Part shown: piece after piece, positions 1-12,697 of the stretch
Layout of the letters: every line of letters begins with the position of its first letter
Numbering within the stretch: position 1 is the first letter of the stretch
DNA from: Ustulina deusta
Taxonomy: Eukaryota > Ascomycota > Sordariomycetes > Xylariales > Xylariaceae
Direction of reading: 5' to 3'
Length of the DNA: 64,000 bases
NCBI GenBank assembly: GCA_023159155.1
Contig: JAJNNX010000088.1
Coordinates: forward strand, 1 to 64,000
Notes under the pieces: generated by a model
What the model was told of the DNA's origin: nothing
Seen by the model: the letters and a program-made list of their open reading frames with translations, nothing else
Databases searched by the model: none
Made by a program: the position numbers and the translations under genes

Positions 1-3000
1 AATTTATTATGAATAAGTTTATAATAATTAAAAATAGCTATACTAAACTATATAAAGAAAACTTAAAAATAATTAATATTTTATAAAAAAATAAATTTAA
101 ATTAATTAAATAGTATTATAAAAAACTTTTAATAATAAAGTAATTTTATTTAAAAAAAAAAAAACCCTTTACATATATAAAATTAATATAAAGCTTTTTG
201 CTTTTTTCACTATTATATTTAAAAAAAATCTTTTTTAAAAAAAAACTAAAATTTTATTATTATTATAACTAAAATTTAATATAATACTAAAACTTAATAA
301 TAAAAAATATATTTTTAAATTTTATTAATATTAAATATTTATATATTTTATTTTATTTAAAAAAAAGTTTATAAATTTATAATTAATTATTAATAAAAAA
401 ATATATATTTAAAAAATAAAATTATATTAGTTTTAAATATTAGTAATATTATATTTAATTATTTTAATAAAAAGTTTTATTATTTATTTTAAAAATAAAA
501 CCTATTTACTAGTAAGCTTTTATTAATATATAAATTTAAAAACTTTTAAATAAATTTATAAATATTTATATAAATAATATTTTATTTTATTTTAAAAATG
601 AAAAATAGTACTAAACTTATTACAAAACAATAATTTATTATTTATATTAAACTAAATATTAAAAAAAATTTTAAAAATCTTGTTTTAATATATTTATTAT
701 TAATTATTTAAAAATAATTAAAAAAACTGAAATAAAAATAAAAATTAATTTTATTAAAATCTAAGCACTTTCAAATTAAAATTTTAATAATTTTAAAAAT
801 ACTAAATTAATTTAGTTATTTTTTAAGCTTTATATTTATATTTATATATTTATTTATTATATTAAGAAAATTATTACTTTTTGAAATTAATTATTAAAAA
901 AAAATAAACTATTTATAATAGGACTAAAATAAAAATAAGCTTTTAAACATATAAAACTATTAATATATAAAATGTTTGTTTTAGCTTTTTTTAGGCCTAG
1001 CTAATTAATATAAATAAAAATAATAATATTAATTAAAGAAGCTTATTTAATTCAAGACTATAAATTTTTAATAGTAATATAAATTTTAAAATATTATTAT
1101 TTAAAGTTTTTTAAAACTAAATTTTTTATAATAATTAATTATTACGTTTTATTATATTTTTTAAATACAGAAATTTTATTAATATAATAAATATATTAAG
1201 CTAATTTTTTATTAAACTTTAATATTATTTTTTAGTATTAATTAAAAAAAAAATAATAGTTAATATTTTATTAAAAAGAATAATAAAACTTTTTATAATA
1301 AAAGCTAAAAAAAAAAAGAATTAATATTATTAGTTCTTTTTAATAAAATAATAAGTTTTATATTAATTATAAACTTTTTTTTTTATATTTTTTAAAAAGC
1401 TAACTTAATAAATTTGATTAAATAAAAAATTTAGTTATAAAATTTAAAAAATAAAAAGAAAAAACTATATATATTTAAAATTATTTTAAATAGGATTATT
1501 TCTTTTTATAGAGCTTTAATTTAAAAAGCTTATATATTTTTAATTAATATATATTAAAATTAATATAAACTAATTAAAATAGTATAAAATAAAACTTTTG
1601 GTTTGTTTATTTATTATTTATATTAGCTATAATATAATAATATATAATAATAAATAATAAAAATATATTATTTAATTAATAAAGTTATAACTATATATAA
1701 ATATTTATCAATAAGTTTAGCTATTTAATTATAATTTTCTTTAATAAAAAAATAAACATTATAACATTATTAATTATATAATATTATAAAAGTTTATATA
1801 GATTTTTTAATCTATTAAATATATAAATATTAAATAATATAGGACTATTTATTTTTAAATTTATAGTAATAATTAATAGTTTTATAAGTATTAAGTATTG
1901 CTTTAATAATAGAATTAATTAATTAAAAATTAAATTAATAATTTTATTTTTATATTAATAAATACTAAAATAACTAATATATTTATTTTTTTATTTTAAA
2001 CTTTATATATAATATTTTGTAATATTTATTAATTAATATATTATTACTAAAAATAGTAATAAAAATTAAAATATAAAACTTTTTAATAATAAATATTAGC
2101 AAAATTATTATAGATTTTAATATTTAGTAATAAATATTTAAATTAGTTTATTAGACCTAAAACATTTAAAAAATAATATAAGCTATAAACTAAAAAAAAA
2201 AATTATTTAATAAATTTTAAAATAAAAAACAAAGTTTTTTTAAAGAAAAAAGTTTTGTAATATAAGTATTAATTATTAGATTAAACTTTTAATTAGTTAG
2301 ATCTTTTAAAATTTAAAAAAAACTAAAATTTAGTTATATTTTTAACTTGCTTAATTTTTGATTTTAAAAAATCTAATTACTATTTTTAACTAAAAATATT
2401 AATAGTAAAATAAAATTTAAAATTGAATAAATCAAATAATTAAAAATATATAAAAAAACAAAAAACTATAGTATTAAATTGTTTAAAAAAGCTACGATTT
2501 TAATAATACTTAATATATAGATCAAAATTTTGAAAATATATTAATTAAGCTTAATTAATTTTATAAAATTTATAAAAAAGCTTTTAAACTTTTTGTAAAA
2601 TTATAAAAATAAATATATATAATAATAACTAATAAATTTATAAATAATTATAAAAACAATAATAAAATAAAATAATATAAAAAAACTATATAAACTTAAT
2701 ATTATTAATAATTTTAAATTAAAATTATTACAATTAGTTCAGTAAAGCTTTTATAGCTAGTTTATTAATATTAAAAAAAAAGATTTTAAGCTAAAAAAAA
2801 AAAAAAAAATTTTCAGAGTTTATAAAATAAATAAATATAAACTTTATATATATAGCTATAAAATTATAAGTTAGTTTATATATAGATTTTTTATTTTATT
2901 ACTATATAAGTCTAGAGTTCTTATAAGTTTTGCTAAAACTATATTAATTATTATATTACTTTTTTTTAAAACTAAAAGTTTCAATATAGTTTTAATTTAA

Positions 3001-5484
3001 AGTTACTAATAATATTAAGTTTATATAGTTTTTTTATACTATATTACTTTATTATTGTTTTTATAATTATTTATAAATTGAATAATTATTATTATATATA
3101 TATATTTTTATAATTTTATAAAAAATCTAGAAGTTTTTTTATAGATTTTATAAAATTAATTAAGCTTAATTAGTACGTTTTTAAAATTCTAAGCTATATA
3201 TTATATATTATTAGGATTATAGCTTTTTTAAGCGATTTAATATTATAGCTTTTTGCTTTTTTTATATACTTTTAATTATTTAATTTATTTAATTTTAAAT
3301 TTAATTTTATTATTAATATTTTTAGTTAAAAACAATAATTAGATTTATTAAAATAAAAAGTTATTATTTATTTTTTATAATTAGTTAATATAAAATAAGT
3401 TCTTTATTTTATAAAAATTAAACAAATCAAAAATATAGCTAAATCTTTGTTTTTTTAAGATTTTAAAAAGTTTATCTAATTAAAAGTCTAATTTAATAAT
3501 TAATACTTATATTATAAAACTTTTTTTTTTAAATTTTAAATTTTATTTTAAATTTTACTAAGCATTTTTTTTCATTAGTTTATAGCATATATTATTTTTA
3601 TATAAAAATTACTATATTATATATTATTTTTTAAATATTTTAGGTTTAATAAACTAGTTTAAACGTTTATTACTTAATATTAAAATTTATAATAGTTTTA
3701 TTAATATTTATTATTAAAAAGTTTTATATTTTAATTTTTATTACTATTTTTAGTAGCAATATATTAATTAATAAATATTTTAATTGTTTTAATATTTATT
3801 AATATAAAAACAGAATTATTAGTTTAGTTTTTAATTAGTTAATTTTATTATTTTTTGGGTCTAAAGGTAGTAAATATTACTAAAGTAATATTTAGTACTT
3901 ATAAAATTATTAATTATTGCTATAAATTTAAAAATAAATAATTTTATATTATTTAATATTTATATATTTAGTATGCTAAAAAATCTATATAAATTTTTAT
4001 AATATTATATAGCTAGTAATTTTGTAATATTTGTTTTTTTGCTAAGTAAAGTTATAATTAAACAATTAAATTTATTTATAAATATTTATATATAATTATA
4101 ACTTTATTAGTTAGGTAGTATATTTTTATTATTTATTATTATATATTATTATATTATAATTAATATAAATTATAATTAAAAAAAAACTAAAAGTTTTGTT
4201 TTATAATATTTTGCTTTTTTTATAGTTATAATAATTATATATATATTATTTATAATTATATTTTAAATAAAACTAATAATATTTTTGTTTTAATACTTTA
4301 GTATATAGTAATTAAAAATATATAAGTTTTTTAAATTAAAGCTATATAAAAAAAAATAATCCTTTTTAAAATAATTTTAAATATATATAACTTTTTATTT
4401 TTATTTTTTAGATTTTATAACTAGTTTTTTTATTTAATTAGGTTTATTAAGTTAGTTTTTTAAAAAATATTAAATAAAAAGTTTATAATTAATATTAAAC
4501 TTAATATTTTATTAAATAGGACTAATATTATTATTTGTTTTTTAGTTTTTTTAGTTTTAATTATAAAAAGCTTAGCTATTTTTTGTAATAAAATATTAGT
4601 TATTATATTTTTTTATTTTAGTTAGTATTAAAAAGTAATATTAAAGTTTAATAAAAAATTAGCTTAATATATTTGTTATATTAATAAAATTTATTTATTT
4701 AATTAATATAATAACGCTTAATAATTAATTATTATAAAAAACTTTAAGTAGTAATATTTTAAAGTTTATATTATTACTAAAACTTTATAATTTTTAATTA
4801 AGTAAGCTTATTTAATTAGTATTATTATTTTAAAAAAATATTTTATTAGTTTTTAAGTTATATTTTTTTATTGTTACTAAATAACTTTTTTTATTATATT
4901 ATATAATATATTTATTTTTATTTATATTAGTTAGCTAAGTTTAAAAAAAACTAAAATAAATATTTTATATATTAATAGTTTTATATATTTAAAAGTTTGT
5001 TTTTGTTTTAGTTCTATTATAAATAGTTTTTTTTTTTAATAGTTAATTTAAAAAAATAATAATTTTACTAGTATAGTAAATAAATATATAAATATAATTA
5101 TAAAGCTTAAAAAACAATTAAATTAATTTAGTACTTTTAAAATTATTAAAATTTTAATTGAGAATTATTTAGATTTTTATAAAATTAATTTGGATTTTTA
5201 TTTTAGTTTTTATAATTATTTTTAAATAATTAATAATAAATATATTAAAACAAATTTTTTAATATTTTTTTAATATTTAGTTTAATATAAATAATAAATT
5301 ATTTTTTTATAATAAGTTTAATATTATTTTTTAGTTTTAAAATAAATTAAAATATTATTTATTTAAATATTTATAAACTTATTTAAAAGTTTTTAAATTT
5401 ATATATTAATAAAAACTTATTATTAAGCAGGTTTTATTTTTAAGCTAAATAATAAAACTTTTTATTAAAATATTTTTTTTTAAA

Positions 5485-5515
<31 letters not shown>

Positions 5516-6040
5516 ATTTTATAATTAATAATAATTAATAAAAAGTTTTAATAATATTTAGTTATATAAAATAAATAATATTATAATAATTAATTATAAA
5601 TTTATATTTAATTAATTTAAGTTTAAATATAAATAAAATAAAAATAATATTTAAGTTTATATTTTATTTAATAAAATTTATAGCTAATAGTTTATTTATG
5701 AATTTTTTTTTAAATAAAATAAATTATATAAATATTTAATATTAATAAAACTTAAAAATATATTTTTTATTATTAAGTTTTAATATTATATTAAATTTTA
5801 GTTATAATAATAATAAAATTTTAGATTTTTTTTTTTAAAATAAAAAGCTTTATATTAATTTTATATATTTAAAGTTTTTTTTTTTTAAAATAAAATTAAT
5901 TTATTATTAAAAATCTTTTATAATACTACTTAATTAATTTAAAATTATTTTTTTTTTAAAATATTAATTATTTTTAAGTTTTTTTTAAATAGTTTAATAT
6001 AATTATTTTTAGTTATTATAAATTTAATTATAATAAACTT
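1..6040. repeat. giant decayed inverted repeat (palindrome)
   Basis: The reverse complement of the right arm (about 2990-6040) follows the left arm (1-2725) in the same order throughout. Examples are 121-400 against 5700-5900, 430-620 against 5290-5480, 1140-1300 against 4560-4720, and 2620-2725 against 2990-3090. The left arm runs off the window start. Differences are mostly transitions and small indels. The spacer is the LTR-like element at 2726-2955 plus about 34 bases. Two copies of one transposon inserted in opposite orientation would produce this; both arms are RIP-degraded. Confidence 0.75.
2726..2955 (+). mobile_element. LTR-like element, family A, copy 1 (RIP-mutated)
   Basis: It aligns end to end with the better preserved copy at 27468-27706; differences are nearly all C-to-T and G-to-A. 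The original TGTCACGA start reads TATTACAA here. It lies at the apex of the giant inverted repeat. The bases just after it (2956-2989) recur inverted beside the reverse copy at 8783-9022, so they may be internal sequence of the parent element. No target duplication is visible. Confidence 0.65.
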
Positions 6041-6050
6041 TTTTAAAGTT

Positions 6051-6175
6051 TTTTTAGCTAATTATTTTTATTTATTTTAATAAAAATAACTTTTAAAATT
6101 TTATATAATTTTTTTAGCTAATTATTTTTATTTATTTTAATAAAAATAACTTTTAAAATTTTATATAATTTTTTT
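6051..6175. repeat. perfect 60-bp tandem duplication
   Basis: Two adjacent units with exactly 60-base period (6051-6110 and 6111-6170, plus 5 further matching bases) are identical. They sit just outside the end of the inverted-repeat arm. Their identity inside strongly mutated DNA implies the duplication is younger than the RIP decay, or too short to be recognised by RIP. Confidence 0.9.
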
Positions 6176-6326
6176 AATAGTAGTTTAGTTTTTTTTTTTT
6201 TTTTAAATTATTATATAGATTTTTTTTGTTTTAAGTTTAAAAGTTTTTAATTTTTTTTTAATTTTTTTAGTTTTAGTTATTTTTAAAATAATTGTTTTAT
6301 TTTTAAAAAGTTGTTTTAATATTTAA

Positions 6327-6595
6327 TGAAGAAGGACGGGGCAACTCGACACCAAAAACAACTAAAAAATAACAAAAACAAACTAGAGCGCCTACTACTA
6401 GAAAACTGGTATGAATGCTATACGTATAAAGTAAGTGTTGCTCTGAGAAGTTCGAAGGCTTTTATAGCTATTCGAACCCCTGAATGCAGCCGAAGATCAG
6501 CCGATTCGGGCCGCAGGCGGCCCGAATACGGCTAACAATTGACGTACAGCCACATTCGCAGCTGCTAGCGGGCCGCTAGCACCAGCCCTGCTGCA
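6327..6595. mobile_element. MITE-like 269-bp element flanked by TTAA
   Basis: An abrupt patch of normal composition is bounded on both sides by TTAA (6323-6326 and 6596-6599; TTAAT if extended). Its ends are roughly inverted: 5' TGAAGAAGGAC against 3' reverse complement TGCAGCAGGGC. It contains two strong hairpins. One has 11-bp perfect arms at 6504-6514 and 6517-6527, extendable to about 16 bp with one bulge. The other has 8-bp arms at 6564-6571 and 6573-6580. The 69-codon ORF over it has no recognisable features. TTAA targeting resembles piggyBac-type elements; that link is inference. Confidence 0.5.
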
Positions 6596-6599
6596 TTAA

Positions 6600-8514
6600 T
6601 AATGTTTTTTTAACGCTTAATTATATTAATTAATATTTTTTTATATTTTAAAGTTTATATTTTATTATTTACAACTAAAAAATTAAACTAATAAAAACAA
6701 CTTATTTATTTAGATTAATTATTATTTTTAAATTTTTATTAAAATATTTTGTTTTATTAACTATTTAATATTAACAATAATATTATAACTAAAATTAATA
6801 ATTTAAAATATTTAGTTTTCAAATTATTAATTATTAATTTTTATAATATATATTAAATATTTATAAATTTTATTAATTATTTTGTTTTAATAGTTATAAA
6901 ACTTTTAAACTTTAATTAAATAAATTATTTTTATTTTTAATTATTATTTAATTTATTATATATATTTATAACTAATTATTAAAAAAATATAAATTTTAAT
7001 ATTATATAAAATTAAAGTTTTTATTTTAATACTATTAATTTATAATCAAATAAATATTTTAAAAATAATTAATTTATTTTAGCTATATATTTTAGCTAAA
7101 ATAAATAAAAAACTAAAAAAGAAATTTTTATTAATTTTATTAAATTTTTAAGTTAAATAAACTACTAGAGCTATTTTTATTATAGATTTTTTTTGCTAAT
7201 TAAATATTTAAAACTTTAAGCTTTTAATTAAAATAATTAATTAATAAATATTTTAGAATTTTTAAAATTAACTAAAAATTAATAAGCAGGTTTACTAAAA
7301 ATTTAATTATTTAAATTAGATTTTGGTTTAATTAAACTAATAAGTTTAATTTAGTAATAGTTTTTATAAACTTATTTAATATTATATATTAATTTAATAA
7401 TTTTATTAATAAATAATTTATAAAAAATATTTGAATTTATAAAAATTTTATATAAATTTTTTTTTAAGTTTATATAAAAATAGTTTTATAATTTATATTT
7501 TTATTATAATTTAATAAATTAATATTTTTAAATTAAATTATTAAATATAAAAATAAATTTATTAATATTTTTATTAGTTTTATATATATAAATTTAAAAT
7601 ATTTTATAAATAATAATTATTTAATTAAAATTATTTTAATAATATTATTAAATAGTTTTTTAATTAAATAAAAATATATTTTTATTAATTTTTTAATATA
7701 TTTTTTTGAACTAACTTATAATATATTAAAATTAATTATTTTTAATTTAAAATATAATAATATTTTTATTTAGTTTTTTTATTAGTTTATAAATTTAATT
7801 ATTAAATAAAACTTTATTTTTTATATTTTAGTTTTTTTAATATAAATAAAATTTAAATCATAAAAAAATAAACTAATAAAATATAAAATAAATAAAACAA
7901 TAAAACTAAAAAGTTTAAAATTAATATTTTTAAATATAATTTTTATTATTAAATTATAGTTATTTTTTAAAAATATTAAAATAAACATATTAAAAAGTTT
8001 TATTAGAACTAATATAAAAATATAAATTTATATAGCTATAATATTTATTAATATATTTTTAAATATATTATTTATTTTAAATTATTTTAGTTTTAGTTTA
8101 AACTTTAATTTTTTAAGTTTTAATTTTATATTTTTTTTAGATTTTTTTTTAAGTATTAGTTTGTTTAAAACGTTTATAAAAAAGTTTAATATTTAAAATT
8201 TTTTTTTTTTATAAAATTTTTTTTTTAAATTATTTAATATTAAAAAACTAGTTTTATTTAAAAATTAAAATTTTTTTAATTGTTTAAAAACTAAAAATAA
8301 AATAAAAATATTTAAAATTAAATTTTTTATAAATTATTAATTTTTAAATAATATAAAAATTAAAAATTTTATTAAAATTATATAAAAGTTAAGTTTATAT
8401 TATAAAATATATAACTAAAAAAGAAAATTTATTTATATTTTATTAATTATAATAAAATAAAAAATATTTATTTATTAAATATTTATTAATAAATAATTAA
8501 TAAATTTAAAGTAG
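6600..8514. other. AT-rich relic DNA, nothing identifiable
   Basis: No ORF, RNA gene or delimitable repeat could be read. It is presumably RIP-decayed transposon sequence, judging by composition and neighbours. Confidence 0.6.
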
Positions 8515-8744
8515 TATTATAATTAGTTAAGTAAAATTTTTATAGTTAGTTTATTAATACTATAAATAAAAACTTTAAACTAAAAAAAAAAAAAAAAAGT
8601 TTTAAAGTTTATAAAATAAATAAATATAAACTTTATATATATAGCTATAAAGTTATAAATTAGTTTATATATAGATTTTTTATTTTATTGCTATATAAGT
8701 CTAGAATTTTTATAAGTTTTACTAAAACTATACTAATTATTATA
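8515..8744 (+). mobile_element. LTR-like element, family A, copy 2 (RIP-mutated)
   Basis: It aligns over its whole length with 2726-2955 and 27468-27706, including the central poly-A stretch. It is separated by 38 bases from an inverted copy at 8783-9022, making a tail-to-tail pair. Confidence 0.65.
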
Positions 8745-8782
8745 AAAATTATATTTAAATTTTTAGTTTTAAAAAAAAGTAG

Positions 8783-8920
8783 TATAATAATTAGTATAGT
8801 TTTGATAAAACTTATAAAAATTTTAGACCTATATAGCAATAAAATGAAAAATTTATATATAAACTAATTTATAATTTTGCAACTATATATATAAAATTTA
8901 TATTTATTTATTTAGTAAAC

Positions 8921-8957
<37 letters not shown>

Positions 8958-9022
8958 CTTAGAGTCTTTGTTTATAGTATTAATAAACTAGCTATAAAAG
9001 CTTTACATAACTAATCGTAACA
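8783..9022 (-). mobile_element. LTR-like element, family A, copy 3, inverted
   Basis: It is the reverse complement of the family A element, with a long T run at 8934-8955 matching the A run of the forward copies. Its last bases (TCGTAACA) match the family start with one RIP-type change. The adjoining spacer 8745-8782 is the inverted counterpart of 2956-2993. Confidence 0.65.
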
Positions 9023-12000
9023 TAAAATATTTTTTTTAGTTATATAATAATATAGTTTAATTTATATTTATTAAAAGTATCTTAGCTTATTTATTAAATT
9101 AATAATTATATTAGATTTTTTTTTTTGCTATACTAAAATTTTATTTTATAAAAATAAAAATAATATATTATATAAAATAGGGCTATTATATTAGTTAATT
9201 ATATAGTTAATTTTAAAGTAAGCTTTAAAAATAAAAAAGGTTAATATAAAGCGATTTAATCTAGTAGTATTATTTAAAGCTTTAATTATTATTTATAAAA
9301 CTAATTTATTTTTTATATAATAATTAAGTTTTACTTTTAAAATATTATATATATAATAAAGTAATTTATATACTTTTTTAATTTTGTTAATTATTTAGTA
9401 TATTTTAATAAATATTATATAATATTAAGTATTTATAATTTTAGTTTAGTTCTAAAATTTTTTTGACAAAAATTTATATTCAAGTTATATATAATATAAT
9501 TAGATAGTTTTTAATATATATTAATTTAATATTTATATAGTGCTTTTTAAATATTTTATATAAATATTGATTTAAAAAATATTAATGGTTGGAATAATAT
9601 AGCAGTATTTATTATATAAAAGATTTATTTGTTTTTTATTTATATAGTATTAATTATAATTTTATAATTAAAATTATAGTTATTTTTAATTAAGAACTTA
9701 AAGTATTAAAGTATTAAATTATATAATTAATAATATTAAGAAAACTTTTAGATTTTTTTCAAAATTAAATAATCTATTTTATATTTTATATAACTAAACA
9801 TTTTATATAGTTTTTTTATATAAAAATATTTAAAGCAATAATAAAGCTATTATAGTTTTGTTTTAATAAAATAAATTTTAGCTTTATATAAACTTATGTT
9901 AAAAAATAAGTATTTTTATTTATATATAATAAAAATAGTTTTATTATTTTTTTATATAATAATATTTTTTATATTATTAAAATATACCTATAAATAATTA
10001 GTATTTTTTAGTAAAAATAAAAATAAAATTGGGCTATTTAAAATATAATATATTATTATACTAAAAAAGTTATTTATTTATATAGTACCTATAGCTATAA
10101 TTATATTGCTACTATTAAACCTAATATATATACTACTTAGTATTTAGTTTATTTTTATATAAAAGGAAATTTTAAATTAAGTTTTAAATTGCTTTTTTAT
10201 TATTATTAAGTAGTTTAAAACGTTTATATTTTATAGTTTGCTTTAATATTTTATATAATCCTAGTTCCTAAAAATAAACTAGTTAGATAATATATATGTT
10301 TTATAGTTTTAATTATTTTTTTTTGTTATATACTATATAAAGGTATTATTTATTAAAAACTAAATAAATTAGTTACTAGATTTTTTTTAGTATTTTTATT
10401 ACTTTCGTTTAATTTTAGGTATTTTTTATATTTTGTAAGATATATAAAAAATTTGTTAAGCAAAAAAAAGCATTATTGATTATTTTATATAAATTAAAAT
10501 ATTAGCTTTTTATATAAGCTTATTTTTAAAAAGTATATTTTATTAACTAATATTTTTTTTTTTTAGTATATAAAGTATTTTTTGCTTATATAATAATTTT
10601 GGCTATTTTATTTTTTTAAGTAGTGTTGCTATATATTTAGCTTGTTTAATAATTTAGGAAATTTATATTACTAGCTTTTTATATAATTGCTCTAGTTATA
10701 TTTTTTATTAATAAAGTATATATTGTTTTCTTTTTATATAAAAGTTTTTTGTTTAATTTTTAATTTTTTTGCTAATTAGAGGTATGCTTAAAGATTAGCA
10801 AAAAAACTTTTGTTTATTAGCTTTTAAAAGATAAAACTATAACTAATAATAATATGTTTTAATATATTTATATAACTATTATATTTAGTTAGATTTTTTT
10901 TTGTAGTTTTAATTAAATGTTTTTTAGGGGTTTTTTATTATTTATATAAACAAAAAACTAGTCTAATTGACTTAATATTAGTTATAGTTTATATTAGTAT
11001 TAAAATACAAATTTATTATATAGTATATTTTATTTTAGGTTTTATTAGAACTAATTTAATAAATAAAATATTTTTTTGCGGAACTTTTTAAAATAGTTAG
11101 AAATATTCTATAGTATTAGTTTTTAAAAATTTTAAATATTTGGCAAATATTAATAAATATGTATGTTTTATTATATAATGAGTTATATAGCTTACTTAAA
11201 TAGCTTTTTTTTTTTTTTAAATCTTTTGAAATATTATATATTTTTTTCAAAAGATTATTTTATTTTATATATTTTTTAGAAAAAGTAGTTCTAAAAAAAG
11301 ATTATTTATTATTATGTTTAGTATTATATAAAAGTATATTTATTGTAATAAAGTTTAAAAGGGATTATAAGTAATAAAATATTTATATACTAGTTAGAAG
11401 TTTAGTTTATAATTTATTTTTGTTATATATTTATATATATACATAGAAATATATTAAAACTTAATAATAAGTTATATAAATACATAAATCTAATTTTTAA
11501 AAATCTAAGTTATATAAGTTTTAGCTGTTTGATTTTTAGCTCTATTTTTATTTATATAGTAAGTATAAAAGTTAAAATAATCTAAAGAACTAAGGTAGCT
11601 TAAAAAGTAAAAATAAGTTAAAAGGTATACTAAAATTATTAATTAAATATAAAAAAAATTAATAGTTGTTATATAGAATGTAAAAAAATAAATTAAATAA
11701 TTAGAAGTTCTAAAGAACTTTTCATATTTTTTGATTTATTTTATACGATTGTTTTAAAGTTTTTTAAATATCACTTTTTGTTTATTTATATTTATATGTT
11801 TTATTATTAAATAATTTAAAATAATTTTATTTATAAGTTATAATATATATTTTTAAATTTTTATTTTGTTTAGTTTTTAAAGTTTTTTTTATATGTTTAT
11901 TTAAATAATTATATATTAGTTAGGAAATAAATATATTTTTTAATTTAAAAAGCTATTTATATGTTTGGTATTTTTTATATTATAGTGCTTAAATTAATAT

Positions 12001-12697
12001 TTTTTTTTAATATTTAAAATTGAAATATTTTTATATATTTTTTATGCTTAAGTTATATTCTTTAATAAATTTTTTATATATAATCAAAATATCCGATTTA
12101 GCTATTTTAGCTATATTATAAGATATATTTAATGCTATAATAAAGTAGAATAAAAATAAATAAATAAAAATAATAATAAAAAAATAAAAAAGTTGTTTAG
12201 TTATTATATAACAATATAATTAGGGTTAATATAATTGTATACTATTTTTTTTATATTACTTTAATGTTTTATTAAAAAAAAAAAAATAATTATATAGTAA
12301 AGATTTAAAATATAATATAAAAACTTATTAATATTATAAGTTAGACTTTGTTTTTATTTTTATTAATTTATAGTATTTTTATAATTACTAATTAGTATTA
12401 AATAGGTTATATATAATATATTATATATAAAATAAATAAATCATATATATAAATAGAATCTAATTTATTATATATTATATTATTTATAAAAAAACAAAAA
12501 AAAATGTTTATATAAAGTATAAGTTTTTTATATTTATATGAAAACTTATGCTATTATATAAGCTAATATAATAAGAAGAAATAAAATCCTTTTTGTCCGG
12601 CCGAAGTTCGGCTAATATTTGTATAGAAGCCGAGCGTAAACTTGCACTCTATACGAGTTGCATAATAAAGTTATAACTAATGCTAGTTATTCTAAGA
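9023..12697 (-). mobile_element. reverse-strand copia-type relic with its LTR at 12396-12697
   Basis: Read on the minus strand, 12697-12396 is homologous to the 286-bp LTR of the copia element at 17603-24961, including TTAGAATAACTAGCATTAG near the start and CTATTTAATA at the end. Internal sequence follows to the left: 9820-10020 reversed matches 20461-20640. The LTR middle (12590-12665) is an unmutated patch that diverges from the other LTRs. The element is cut off at its left by the family A pair at 8515-9022. No coding frame survives. Confidence 0.65.

Noticed and set aside
6460..6490. B-box-like GGGTTCGAAT on the minus strand suggesting a tRNA-derived SINE
   Set aside because: No A box at suitable distance and no tRNA fold.
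6326..6535. 69-codon ORF in a GC-normal patch
   Set aside because: It starts at the TTAA-bounded edge of a MITE-like element and runs through its hairpins; incidental.
8510..8782. AGTAG at 8510-8514 and 8778-8782 as a target duplication
   Set aside because: The second copy lies 33 bases beyond the LTR end, so it does not flank the element; probably coincidence in AT-rich DNA.
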